Of a stretch of DNA of 18,230 bases, positions 1 through 7,370 are shown in pieces; positions within the stretch are counted from its first letter, which is position 1; each line of letters opens with the position of its first letter. The stretch is from the NCBI GenBank assembly GCA_022839625.1, contig JALHJL010000069.1, positions 1 through 18,230 of the forward strand, written 5' to 3'. A program made the position numbers and the translations under genes. The notes beneath the pieces are model-generated. The model did no database searches and was not told where the DNA came from. It worked only from the letters and a program-made list of their open reading frames with translations. The stretch comes from Phycisphaerales bacterium. GTDB taxonomy: Bacteria > Planctomycetota > Phycisphaerae > UBA1845 > Fen-1342.

Positions 1-1
1 C

Positions 2-70
2 AGCGGGGAGCGGTTGCGGCGTAATACGGGAGCGCTGGGTTTGCTGGGCGAGGAGCACGAATGCGTCTGA
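2..70 (+). CDS. possible C-terminal tail of an upstream gene (partial)
   Basis: One forward frame is open from the left edge to a TGA at 68-70 and would encode a 22-residue tail ending LLGEEHECV. It could be the end of a gene that starts outside the window. The stretch is too short to recognise and no domain can be assigned. An open frame of this length is easily found by chance in GC-rich DNA. Confidence 0.15.
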   Translation, partial: SGERLRRNTGALGLLGEEHECV

Positions 71-132
71 CCACCCAACGACCGCGGTCGCCTGCGCCCA
101 AGCCCCCGGCGCACCTGCTTGATCCGTCCCAC

Positions 133-240
133 ACGCTACCGCACGCTACCGCGCTGTCCCATCCGAACCGTCCAGCCCACCGCCAGTCAGTCGCTGGCCT
201 CCCGACCCTGCCCAACCGGTTACAGCCCAACCGGCTCCAG
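133..240. repeat. short tandem repeats in the non-coding stretch downstream of the MDR gene
   Basis: Positions 133-152 are a perfect doublet of the 10-mer ACGCTACCGC. Positions 211-225 and 226-240 are a 15-bp doublet, CCCAACCGGTTACAG then CCCAACCGGCTCCAG, matching at 13 of 15 positions. They lie in about 210 bases (71-279) where no gene is supported, downstream of the minus-strand dehydrogenase. I see no U-tract terminator here. The doublets look like recent local slippage duplications in non-coding DNA. Confidence 0.6.
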
Positions 241-279
241 TCGCTCCGATCGGGCCGACACCCGCTCCCGCCCGTCCGC

Positions 280-1287
280 TCACACCGACACGACGATCTT
301 GCCGAAATGATGGCCCGCGTCCAGGCAACGGAATGCCTCCGGCAGATGTTCGAATTCGAAGCACTGGTCAATGACAGGCCGGAGGTGGCGTTCCGCCAGG
401 AACTGATTCATCGCTTCGAACGCGGTGCGCGAATCGACCATGATCCCCGCGATGTGCAGCCGCTTCATCAGAATCAGCCCGGTCGTCACCGTCCCCTGCC
501 GGCCGGTGAGCGCGCCCAGCAAGGCGATCGTTCCGCCGGCCCGCGTGGCCTTCATCGACTTGTCAAGCGTGCCCGGCCCCGCCGTCTCAACCGTGAGGTC
601 GGCGCCCTCGCCGCCCGTGAATTCCAGGACGGCTTGTTCCCAATCGGGCATCGTTCGGTAGTTCACGGTGCAGTCCGCCCCGAGTTGCCGCGCGCGGCTC
701 AGCTTGTCGTCGCTGCTGCTCGTGAGAATCACCTGGGTGCCGAGTGCCTTGCCCAATTGCAGCGCGAAGATGGACACGCCGCCGGTCCCGAGCGTAAGCA
801 CCCTCTGCCCCGTCTGGACCTGCCCCACCGTGACCAGGGCGCTCCAGGCGGTCAGTGCTGCGATCGGCAGCGTCGCCGCCTGCGCGAAGTCGTAGCCCGG
901 CGGGATCGGCACCACGGCCTCGGCCGGCAGGACGACTCGCTCGGCGGCCAGCCCCGTGCCGGGCGTGCCAAGGGTAGTACCTACGTACGCCTGCCGGAAC
1001 GGCCCGTCGATCCAGTCCGCTATGAAGTGCGACACGACGCGGTCGCCGACGCGAACGCGTGTCACCCCCTCGCCCACCGCCGACACGACGCCGGCACCAT
1101 CGCTGATCGGCGTAGCGGGCAGGGCGAGCTTCGGGTTATACAGCCCCTTCAGCACCAGCAGATCGCGGTAGTTGAGGCTGAGCGCCCTGACGTCGAGGGC
1201 GATCTGGCCCGGGCCCGGCGCGGGCGGCTCCTCCTCCGTCATCTTCAGGTGCTCCAGTCCAAAGGCGTCGAAACGGTACACGCGCAT
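280..1287 (-). CDS. zinc-less MDR family oxidoreductase (quinone oxidoreductase / alcohol dehydrogenase-like)
   Basis: This 335-residue cytosolic protein is a medium-chain dehydrogenase/reductase that should use NAD(P)H to reduce a quinone, enal or similar carbonyl. The N-terminal GroES-like domain (about 1-130) carries the LSLNYRDLLVLKG motif (residues 36-48) typical of the Qor-like branch. It lacks the catalytic-zinc cysteine and the structural four-cysteine lobe of classical alcohol dehydrogenases. The Rossmann domain has GTGGVS at 167-172, followed by ALQLGKALG and the SSSDDKLSRARQLGAD cofactor strand. The start is the ATG at 1285-1287 because GGAGG (complement of 1295-1299) sits 7 bases upstream and the Qor-like homology begins there; the frame extends 62 further codons upstream without recognisable content. 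It is divergent from ilvC. The substrate cannot be read from the sequence. Confidence 0.9.
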   Translation of the reverse strand: MRVYRFDAFGLEHLKMTEEEPPAPGPGQIALDVRALSLNYRDLLVLKGLYNPKLALPATPISDGAGVVSAVGEGVTRVRVGDRVVSHFIADWIDGPFRQAYVGTTLGTPGTGLAAERVVLPAEAVVPIPPGYDFAQAATLPIAALTAWSALVTVGQVQTGQRVLTLGTGGVSIFALQLGKALGTQVILTSSSDDKLSRARQLGADCTVNYRTMPDWEQAVLEFTGGEGADLTVETAGPGTLDKSMKATRAGGTIALLGALTGRQGTVTTGLILMKRLHIAGIMVDSRTAFEAMNQFLAERHLRPVIDQCFEFEHLPEAFRCLDAGHHFGKIVVSV

Positions 1288-1568
1288 GTGCGGTCCTCCG
1301 TCTGCCGGTCGCCGCGCCGGCCGCCCGGCGCCTGCCGTTGCACTGATCTTAGTCGCGGCCGCGCTTCGAGGCAGCCCCGCCCGGCCCGTGTCCGCACCAG
1401 GGGCGCTCCGCAAGCTCGTCTGACGCGGGTTGCGGCTGAATGCGGACCTGCGGCGGTGCGTACGAGCTTGCACGGTCGATCTGGCCGAGCCGGGCGGTTG
1501 AGGCTAGATTCCGGGCGGCGAACCGCGCGACGCTTGCACCCGCGGACATGCCGCCCAGGAGCCTGCCC
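1288..1568. promoter_or_regulatory. divergent intergenic region between the MDR gene and ilvC
   Basis: This 281-base gap must hold the start signals for both divergent genes. Candidate -10 boxes are TAAGAT on the minus strand (complement of 1346-1351), which would give a leader of about 50 bases for the MDR gene, and TAGATT on the plus strand at 1505-1510 for ilvC. Neither has a convincing -35 element at 16-18 bp. No attenuator-like leader peptide with branched-chain codon runs and no T-box is apparent. The box assignments are weak; the divergent arrangement itself is clear. Confidence 0.3.
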
Positions 1569-2585
1569 ATGAACATCCTGCGCGACGACGACGTTCAGCC
1601 GGAGATTCTGAGGTCGAAGCGGATCGCGATCATCGGCTACGGCTCCCAGGGCCGCGCGCAGGCTCATAACCTGCGCGATGGCGGTTACGACGTCGTCATG
1701 GGCCTGCGCCCAAGCAGCGCGTTGCGGGAGAATGCCGTGCAAGCCGGCCTGACTGTTGCGGACATCCCGGACGCCGTGCGGCGCGCGGATGTGGCCGTGT
1801 TGTTGATCCCGGACGAGGTTCAACCCGACGCCTACACCCACGAAATCGCTCCTCACCTGCGACCCGGGGCCTACCTCGGCTTTGCACACGGGTTTGCGAT
1901 TCACTTTCGGCGGCTGGTGCCAGCCGCCGATGTCAACGTCTTCCTGGCCGCACCCAAGGGCATCGGCCCGATGGTGCGCCAGCAGTTCGAGGCCGGCGCC
2001 GGCGTGCCGGCCCTCGTCGCCGTCCACCAGGACCCGACCGGCGACACACGCGCCGTCGCCCTCGCATACGCGTGTGCCATCGGCGGCGGCCGGGCCGGAA
2101 TCCTCGAAACGACCTTTCGCGAAGAGGCGGAGACCGACCTGTTCGGCGAGCAGGCCGTGCTCTGCGGCGGCCTGACGGAGCTGATTCGCGCCGGCTTCGA
2201 GACTCTGGTCGAAGCGGGGTACGCGCCGGAGCTGGCCTACTTCGAATGTCTGCACGAGGTCAAGCTCATCGCCGACCTTATCCACGAGCGCGGTATCGCC
2301 GGCATGCGATCTGCGATCAGCAACACTGCGGCCTACGGCGATCTGACGCGCGGCCCGCGCGTCATTGGTCCAGCGACTCGCCAGGCAATGAGGGACCTTC
2401 TGGCCGATGTCCAGTCCGGCGCGTTTGCCGCGGAGTGGACCGCAGAGCACGCGGCCGGCAAACCAACCCTGAAGGCTCTGGCCGACCGGGACGCGCGCCA
2501 CCCGATTGAAGAGGTCGGTCGCCGGCTACGGGCGTTGTTGCCCTGGCTCCATCCGAAGTCCCCGCGTTCAAGTGCAAACTCCTGA
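1569..2585 (+). CDS. ilvC: ketol-acid reductoisomerase, class I (divergent)
   Basis: This enzyme catalyses the Mg-dependent alkyl migration and NAD(P)H reduction of acetolactate or acetohydroxybutyrate in branched-chain amino acid synthesis. At 338 residues it has class I length. The Rossmann motif IIGYGSQG is at 21-28. All catalytic residues sit at canonical class I positions: H107, K130, D190, E194, E226, E230 and S251. AGGAG at 1557-1561 lies 7 bases before the chosen ATG, and the family N-terminus begins there. Oddities: GSQGR instead of GSQGH (R29), HGFAIHF instead of HGFNIHF (A110), APKGIGP instead of APKGPGH, and NTAAYGD instead of TAEYGD (A255). The cofactor loop GLRPSSAL keeps S50, but L52 replaces the usual Ser/Thr. 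No ilvB, ilvN or leuA lies nearby. It is clearly a KARI, and it may be either the housekeeping enzyme or a second paralogue. Confidence 0.92.
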   Translation: MNILRDDDVQPEILRSKRIAIIGYGSQGRAQAHNLRDGGYDVVMGLRPSSALRENAVQAGLTVADIPDAVRRADVAVLLIPDEVQPDAYTHEIAPHLRPGAYLGFAHGFAIHFRRLVPAADVNVFLAAPKGIGPMVRQQFEAGAGVPALVAVHQDPTGDTRAVALAYACAIGGGRAGILETTFREEAETDLFGEQAVLCGGLTELIRAGFETLVEAGYAPELAYFECLHEVKLIADLIHERGIAGMRSAISNTAAYGDLTRGPRVIGPATRQAMRDLLADVQSGAFAAEWTAEHAAGKPTLKALADRDARHPIEEVGRRLRALLPWLHPKSPRSSANS

Positions 2586-2765
2586 CGCGCCGTGCCCAGG
2601 TCACACCAGCCAAGCCCCGGCGCGGGCTTCTCGCGCAAAGGCTGCGCTGCACCGACGTTTCAGAAGTGCAATACACGTCACCGCCCCCCGCCGGTGGCTT
2701 GGATTGCCGATAAAGACTGCGCGGGCCGCCGCGAAGGACGCGACAAGGTGCATTGGGGAGGAGAA

Positions 2766-4931
2766 GTGAACGCAGCGCAGAAACACCAAAGCCGCCTCGC
2801 CGCACCCCTCCGCGCGTTTGCTGCGCTCAGGCGACGCCTGCTCGCCGCCGTCGGCGGGTGGCGATTCGTTCGCCGCACCAGGGGGAACGCAGGCAGCCGG
2901 CCGGTGTCTCGCGCCGCCGGCTCCTCAGGCCTGCCGACGCTGCCCGGCGACCCCGGCAACTCAGCCGCCGCGCCGTCCCAGCAGGTGCAGGAGTTGTTTG
3001 CGATCTTCAACGGCCTTGAGGGGGCGGTGTGCGTATCCGATTTGCAGACCCGCAAGCTGCTCGCCGTAAACCAATACTTCCGCAGCCACTTCGGTGAGCA
3101 ATGGGAAGGCCGGACGTGCTACGAGCTGCGCAACCCGGGCTGCGCTGCGCCCTGTTCGGCGTGCGCCGCAGACCGCCTGGTGGACGCCACGGGAGCACCG
3201 AATCCGCCGCTCGTGTGGGAGTCGCAGGACCCAAAGACCGGGTGCTGGTACCAGCGGATCGACCGTGCGATTCCGTGGCCCGACGGACGCCTCGTGCACC
3301 TGGAGGTGGCGATCGACATCACCGCGCGCCGGCAGACCGAAGACGCCCTGCGTCGCACCAGCCAGGTACTCGACAGCATTCTCACCTCGGCCAGCGAGTA
3401 TGCGATCGGCGCGATCGACCGCGGCTTCCGCGTGATTCACTTCAACCCCGCGGCCGAGCGGCTCTTCGGGTATCCGGCGGCCAGCGTGGTCGGCCAAACG
3501 CTGTTCGAGATTCATGCGCGTCACCAGATTTCCCGGACGCGTGTCGAGGACGCGCTGCGCACCGCGGCGCGGGACGGCAAGTGGGAGAGCACTCTCGCGA
3601 TCAGGCACCCCGGCCGGCCGGCTGCCACCGTACAGGCCGTGGTGATGCCAATGCGCGATGAGGCCGGGGCGAGGGGCGGGTTCGTGCTCTTTGCGCGCGA
3701 CGTGACCCGCGAGCTGGCCCTGGAGGCGCAGTTGCGCGAGGCCCAGACTCTGGAGGCCATCGGGCGGCTGGCGGGCGGCGTGGCCCACGAGTTCAACAAC
3801 GCACTGGCGGTCATCCTCGGGCACTGCGAGCTCGCCGCCGCCGCCGGTCGCGACCACGCCGTCGCCAACCATCTGCGTGGCATTCGCGGTGCGGCCGAGC
3901 GGGCGGCCCAGTCGGTGCGCCAGCTCCTCGCGTTCAGCCGCCGGCAGGTCGTTCAGCCGCGGCCGGTGAAACTGAACGAGATCGTGGCCGACACGGTCCA
4001 GATGTTGCGGCCCCTGCTCGGCGAGGACATCCGCCTGGAGCTGCGCCTTGAGCCCGTCCTTGCCGAGGTGCGGGCCGACTGCGGCCAGATGGAGCTGCTC
4101 ATCACGAACCTGTGCATGAATGCGCGCGACGCGATGGCCGGCGGCGGCACGTTGACCATCGAGACCAGCACGCTCGACCTCGATCGCTCCGCGTCGGAAG
4201 AGCACGCCTTGATCGCACCGGGCCGCTACGTCACCCTGGCCGTGTGCGACACGGGTCACGGCATGGACGCCGACACCCGCGCCCGGCTGTTCGAGCCCTT
4301 CTTCAGCACGAAGGCGGCGGGAACGGCCGCTGGCCTCGGGCTGGCTACGGTCTACGGGATCGTCCAGCAACACGGCGGGCGCATCACGGTACACAGCGTG
4401 CCTCGTCGCGGCACGACGTTCCGCGTGTACCTGCCGTGCGCCGCGCACCGACCCGCAACGCCGACGCCCACCGAGAGTGCCGGCCGGCCCGCGCGCGACG
4501 CGGCGACTATCCTGCTCGTGGAGGACGAGGAGGAGGTCCGCGATGTCGTTCGCGAACTGCTCGAAGCCGAGGGATACGCGGTGCTCGCCGCCGAGCACGG
4601 CGGCGCGGCGCTCGAGTTGGTGGGTCGCCGGCATGGCTCGATCGACCTGCTTGTCACCGACGTCGTGATGCCCGGCCTCACCGGCGCACAGCTCGCGGAA
4701 CAGGCGATCCGCCTGGCGCCCGGCCTGCGAGTGCTGTTCATCTCTGGCCACGCCGCTGGTCTGCCGACTCCGCAGGGCCAGCTTCCGCCGGACGTCGCCT
4801 TCCTGGCCAAGCCCTTCACCCGCACGGCCCTGGTCGAGACCGTCGCCGCGCTGCTGGCCGGTCCGCCGTCCCGCCCGCCCCCCGCGACAGGGGTGCCCGT
4901 GCTCACCGCCGACGCGGCGAGGAGTGCTTGA
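2766..4931 (+). CDS. hybrid sensor histidine kinase, PAS-PAS-HisKA-HATPase-REC
   Basis: This 721-residue soluble two-component kinase should autophosphorylate on H341 and pass the phosphate to its own receiver at D632. Order: a basic, low-complexity N-terminus (1-73); PAS 1 (about 74-190); PAS 2 (about 200-315); HisKA with GGVAHEFNN around H341; HATPase with N-box N452, DTGHGMD from residue 495 and GLGLATVYG; a linker; and a receiver (about 580-700) with ILLVEDEE, D632 and K682. No transmembrane segment or signal peptide is seen, so it senses inside the cell. PAS 1 carries C118, C126, C130 and C133 in a CYEL...PCSAC arrangement that could bind a metal or act as a redox switch. The start is GTG 2766 because GGAGG at 2757-2761 precedes it; the frame extends to an ATG at 2592 that lacks such a site. 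No output-domain regulator is encoded beside it. Confidence 0.92.
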   Translation: MNAAQKHQSRLAAPLRAFAALRRRLLAAVGGWRFVRRTRGNAGSRPVSRAAGSSGLPTLPGDPGNSAAAPSQQVQELFAIFNGLEGAVCVSDLQTRKLLAVNQYFRSHFGEQWEGRTCYELRNPGCAAPCSACAADRLVDATGAPNPPLVWESQDPKTGCWYQRIDRAIPWPDGRLVHLEVAIDITARRQTEDALRRTSQVLDSILTSASEYAIGAIDRGFRVIHFNPAAERLFGYPAASVVGQTLFEIHARHQISRTRVEDALRTAARDGKWESTLAIRHPGRPAATVQAVVMPMRDEAGARGGFVLFARDVTRELALEAQLREAQTLEAIGRLAGGVAHEFNNALAVILGHCELAAAAGRDHAVANHLRGIRGAAERAAQSVRQLLAFSRRQVVQPRPVKLNEIVADTVQMLRPLLGEDIRLELRLEPVLAEVRADCGQMELLITNLCMNARDAMAGGGTLTIETSTLDLDRSASEEHALIAPGRYVTLAVCDTGHGMDADTRARLFEPFFSTKAAGTAAGLGLATVYGIVQQHGGRITVHSVPRRGTTFRVYLPCAAHRPATPTPTESAGRPARDAATILLVEDEEEVRDVVRELLEAEGYAVLAAEHGGAALELVGRRHGSIDLLVTDVVMPGLTGAQLAEQAIRLAPGLRVLFISGHAAGLPTPQGQLPPDVAFLAKPFTRTALVETVAALLAGPPSRPPPATGVPVLTADAARSA

Positions 4932-5004
4932 GAGAGGGTGTGTGCGTGCCTCCGGCGGCCGCACTGCCCACGCCGGCCGAATGCCGAATGCCGTCGGCAG
5001 CCAG

Positions 5005-5033
5005 TTGACACATCCCGCCGGTTCCGTTGTAGT
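5005..5033 (+). promoter_or_regulatory. sigma70-type promoter of the thiolase-like/DUF35 operon
   Basis: TTGACA at 5005-5010 is a perfect -35 hexamer. It is followed after exactly 17 bases by TGTAGT at 5028-5033, a 4 of 6 match to TATAAT. Transcription would start near 5040, giving a leader of about 40 bases that contains the AGGAGG ribosome site at 5067-5072. This is the best-formed promoter in the window and lies in the 147-base gap after the sensor kinase gene. Confidence 0.55.
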
Positions 5034-5078
5034 GGGGGTTCCGGCACTCTTTCGACTTCGATAACCAGGAGGCAAGCA

Positions 5079-6449
5079 GTGATCAAGTTTGGCCCCGGGA
5101 ATCTCCGGATTCCCAAGTTCGAGAAACCGGTCTACGTAGTGGCCGGCGGGCTCACCGACTACCGCAAGAAGTACCCGGAGAAGAACACCTCCGAGCTGTG
5201 CACGATGGCCTTGCGGATGGCGGTCGAAGAGAACGACCTGAAGGTCGATCCCGAGGAGTTCCGCCGGATGGTCAACTGGGTTGTCTACTCCCAGTTTGCC
5301 GACCACTTCGGCGACCAGCTCCTTGCGGCGGCGAAGATCCACGATTACCTCGGCTTTGACCCGCTGGGCAATATCGAGGTGAAGACGGGGGGCGCCACGG
5401 GCGGTTCCGCCGTGCTGGCGGCAGCCCAGGCGGTCGCCTCCGGCTACGCCGACTGCGTGCCGGTCGTCGGGTGGGAGCGGATGGACGAGGTCACGACGAA
5501 GGTCGGCAACTCGTACATCGCGTCGGCGGCGTGCAAGGACTTCGAGAGCGAGCTGGGCTGGATGTACGCGGCCTACTACGCCCTGATGGCCCAGCGTTAC
5601 CAGTACGAGAACAACGTCCCGCACGAGACGCTGGCCAGGATCGCCTGCAAGAACCACCTCTACGCGTACTATTCGCCGTTCTCGCAGAACCCGGGCAAGT
5701 ACACGGTCGAGGACATTCTGAAGAACGACATCGTTTCCGATCCGCTCACGTTCCTTGAGTGCTGCGTGATGAGCGTCGGGGCGGCGGTGCTGATCGTGTG
5801 CGATGAGAAGGTGGCCAACCGGCTGACAGACCGGCCGGTCCGGCTTACGGCCATTTGCGGCGGCTCGCACACGTTGCGGACCGCGGACCGGCGGCACATG
5901 CCGATCCTGCTGCTGCCGAATGAAACCGAGGCCACCTACAAGGAGTACTTCACGCACAAGCGCACGGACTGGCCGGGTTTCAGCTCGTTCCTCGCTTCGC
6001 GTATGGCGGCGTACCTGGCGTACAACATGGCGGGGATCAAGGACCCGGTCGAGGATTTCGACCTGCTCGAGACGCACGACGCCTTCACCATCAGCGACGT
6101 GCAGACCTACGAGGACATCGGGCTGCGGCCGTACGGCCGCGGCCGTGAGTTCATCGAGTCGGGCGAGGCGTACTTCGAGGGCAAGCTGCCAACGAACCTG
6201 TCCGGCGGCTTGATCGGCACGATGCACGCCGTCGGCGCGACCGGCATCTGGCAGATTGTCGAGGTGCTGTGGCAGCTCCAGGGCAAGTACGACAAGTTCC
6301 ACGGCGATCCGAAGATGTGGGAGCGCTACGGGAAGAAGAAGCCGGCCGACTGGAAGAGCCTGCAACTGAAGAACCCCAAGCGCGCGTGCACGATCAGCCA
6401 CGCGGGCACCGGCAGCCACGTGACGTGCGCGATTCTGGAGAAACCGTGA
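5079..6449 (+). CDS. SCP2-type thiolase-like protein lacking the nucleophilic cysteine
   Basis: This 456-residue cytosolic protein has the thiolase fold of the SCP2/acetyl-CoA acetyltransferase branch. The start is GTG 5079, six bases after AGGAGG (5067-5072), at the beginning of IKFGPGNLRIP. Thiolases carry their acyl-accepting Cys in an N-x-C-[AS]-[ST]-G motif; here the aligned segment reads TGGATGGSA, with G105 at the Cys position. H333 in ETHDAFT and H383 in GTMHAVGATG are kept. The C-terminal motif reads ISHAGTGSH, without the second thiolase Cys. A Claisen mechanism through an acyl-enzyme therefore looks impossible at this site. Known Cys-less relatives such as Ltp2, the steroid side-chain aldolase, cleave beta-hydroxyacyl-CoA by retro-aldol chemistry and need a DUF35 partner, which is the next gene here. 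The substrate is unknown. Function as an aldolase is inference. Confidence 0.88.
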   Translation: MIKFGPGNLRIPKFEKPVYVVAGGLTDYRKKYPEKNTSELCTMALRMAVEENDLKVDPEEFRRMVNWVVYSQFADHFGDQLLAAAKIHDYLGFDPLGNIEVKTGGATGGSAVLAAAQAVASGYADCVPVVGWERMDEVTTKVGNSYIASAACKDFESELGWMYAAYYALMAQRYQYENNVPHETLARIACKNHLYAYYSPFSQNPGKYTVEDILKNDIVSDPLTFLECCVMSVGAAVLIVCDEKVANRLTDRPVRLTAICGGSHTLRTADRRHMPILLLPNETEATYKEYFTHKRTDWPGFSSFLASRMAAYLAYNMAGIKDPVEDFDLLETHDAFTISDVQTYEDIGLRPYGRGREFIESGEAYFEGKLPTNLSGGLIGTMHAVGATGIWQIVEVLWQLQGKYDKFHGDPKMWERYGKKKPADWKSLQLKNPKRACTISHAGTGSHVTCAILEKP

Positions 6450-6533
6450 CAAGTGGCAGGTAACAAGTGCCCCGCGACAAGTGGCAGGCAAGCGGTTCGC
6501 GATTCCTGCCACGTTTCACCTGGCACCTGTCAC
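6447..6533. repeat. inverted array of 7-bp repeats (consensus TGRCARG) between thiolase-like and DUF35 genes
   Basis: Forward heptads are TGACAAG (6447-6453, overlapping the stop codon), TGGCAGG (6454-6460) and TAACAAG (6461-6467). After an irregular 7-base stretch come CGACAAG (6475-6481) and TGGCAGG (6482-6488). The complement strand then carries four in-phase heptads: TGACAGG (6526-6532), TGCCAGG (6519-6525), TGAAACG (6512-6518) and TGGCAGG (6505-6511). The two arms can pair: 6446-6460 matches the complement of 6505-6519 at 13 of 15 bases, and GTGGCAGG/CCTGCCAC is perfect. The unit fills most of the 108-base gap between the two genes and would form a hairpin in their shared mRNA. Confidence 0.8.
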
Positions 6534-6557
6534 GTTGACCGAGCAGAGGAACCGATC

Positions 6558-7031
6558 ATGGCAATCGACTGGCCCAAGACAGCACTGGAAGTCCTCAACG
6601 AGGAGCCCCTCGTTGTCAAGAACCCGAAGACCTGGTACCACATTCACACCTACGGCGGGTGGGGCCAGTTCTTCAAAGGTCTGCGCAACAAGAAGATCCT
6701 GGCCACGCGCTGCACCAATCCGCAGTGCGGCGAGAAGCGCCTGTGGCTGCCGCCGCGGGCCAACTGCCCCGACTGCTGGCACGACATGCAGTGGGTCGAG
6801 GCCCCGCAGACCGGCACGATCTACACGCACTCGGTCGTGACCTACCCCGGGGAGCTGTTCAAGCTGCCGCCGGGCACGCCGCTGATCAGCGTGGAGATCG
6901 AAGGCGTCTGCACGAAGCTGATGAGCTGGCTCAAGGAGGGCAAGCCCAAGTTCGGGATGAAGATCAAGGCGGTCTTCAACACCGAGCGGCCAACGAACTC
7001 GATCCTCGACCTGGCGTGGGTGCCGGCGTAA
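6558..7031 (+). CDS. DUF35 Zn-ribbon/OB-fold protein, partner of the thiolase-like protein
   Basis: This 157-residue cytosolic protein has the DUF35 layout: an N-terminal helical segment (about 1-45), a zinc ribbon, and a C-terminal OB fold. The ribbon ligands are C52 and C57 (C-x4-C) and C70 and C73 (CPDC). The OB fold begins around TGTIYTHSVVTYPG and includes ISVEIEGVCTKLMS. AGAGGA at 6545-6550 lies 7 bases before the ATG. DUF35 proteins bind thiolase-fold enzymes and help deliver or channel acyl-CoA, as in the archaeal thiolase/HMG-CoA synthase complex, BbsA with BbsB, and ChsH2 with Ltp2. Adjacency to the upstream gene on the same strand supports a stable two-protein complex here. The C-x4-C spacing is wider than the more usual CxxC. 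Confidence 0.92.
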   Translation: MAIDWPKTALEVLNEEPLVVKNPKTWYHIHTYGGWGQFFKGLRNKKILATRCTNPQCGEKRLWLPPRANCPDCWHDMQWVEAPQTGTIYTHSVVTYPGELFKLPPGTPLISVEIEGVCTKLMSWLKEGKPKFGMKIKAVFNTERPTNSILDLAWVPA

Positions 7032-7166
7032 CCGCTACAGACCGCACGGCCCGGGCGGCAGACGGCGCCTGAAGACGAGCGAGCCGCCGAGCCGCGCCCC
7101 TCCCGGCCGCCAGCGCGTGGGAACGGGCGCGACAGCATATGCGACTGGCAACGCACGGCGTACGTC

Positions 7167-7370
7167 ATGAGTCTTCCCTTTGGTCCCGCCTGTCTGGACG
7201 TGGGTTGCGGCAACGGCGCCCGTGTGTTCCCGTTTTGGGAATCGGGCTGGGTTCGGGAAGTCGCCGCCGTCGGTCTCCGGCCACACTCGAAACGGAAGCT
7301 CCCGGAACAGGCCTCGTTCCACCGCGGAGACGTGCGCGCACTGCCTGAGAACACCGAGCCCGGCCGGGCC
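7167..7370 (+). other. methyltransferase-like fragment fused in frame upstream of the lyase
   Basis: Translation from 7167 gives CLDVGCGNGARV, which looks like SAM-methyltransferase motif I. It is followed by REVAAVGLRPHSKRKL, resembling the VVGVDLSP strand with Gly in place of the ribose-binding Asp, and by FHRGDVRALPEN, resembling the GDxxxLP motif about 45 residues after motif I. The order and spacing fit the N-terminal half of a class I methyltransferase, but the fold is truncated and the acidic residue is missing. It is unlikely to be functional and may be a gene remnant that has become joined to the lyase frame. It could also be chance similarity. Confidence 0.3.

Noticed and set aside
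61..1572. 503-codon plus-strand frame covering the MDR gene
   Set aside because: It is antisense to a protein with clear MDR motifs and a GGAGG ribosome site, and its product is low-complexity Arg/Pro/His-rich.
1245..2501. 418-codon minus-strand frame opposite ilvC
   Set aside because: ilvC on the other strand has all the catalytic residues at family positions. The antisense product has no recognisable domain.
2614..2629. small hairpin AGCCC/GGGCT after ilvC as a terminator
   Set aside because: It has only five pairs and no following T-run, so it is not distinguishable from chance in GC-rich sequence.
2961..6512. 1183-codon open frame on the minus strand opposite the kinase and thiolase-like genes
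   Set aside because: It lies antisense to two genes with unmistakable conserved motifs, and its translation is Arg/Ala/Val/His-rich with no recognisable domain. Long antisense frames are expected in DNA with this GC content and codon bias.
6447..6533. CRISPR array reading of the 7-bp repeats
   Set aside because: Units are 7 bp, contiguous, degenerate and inverted halfway. There are no regular spacers and no cas genes.
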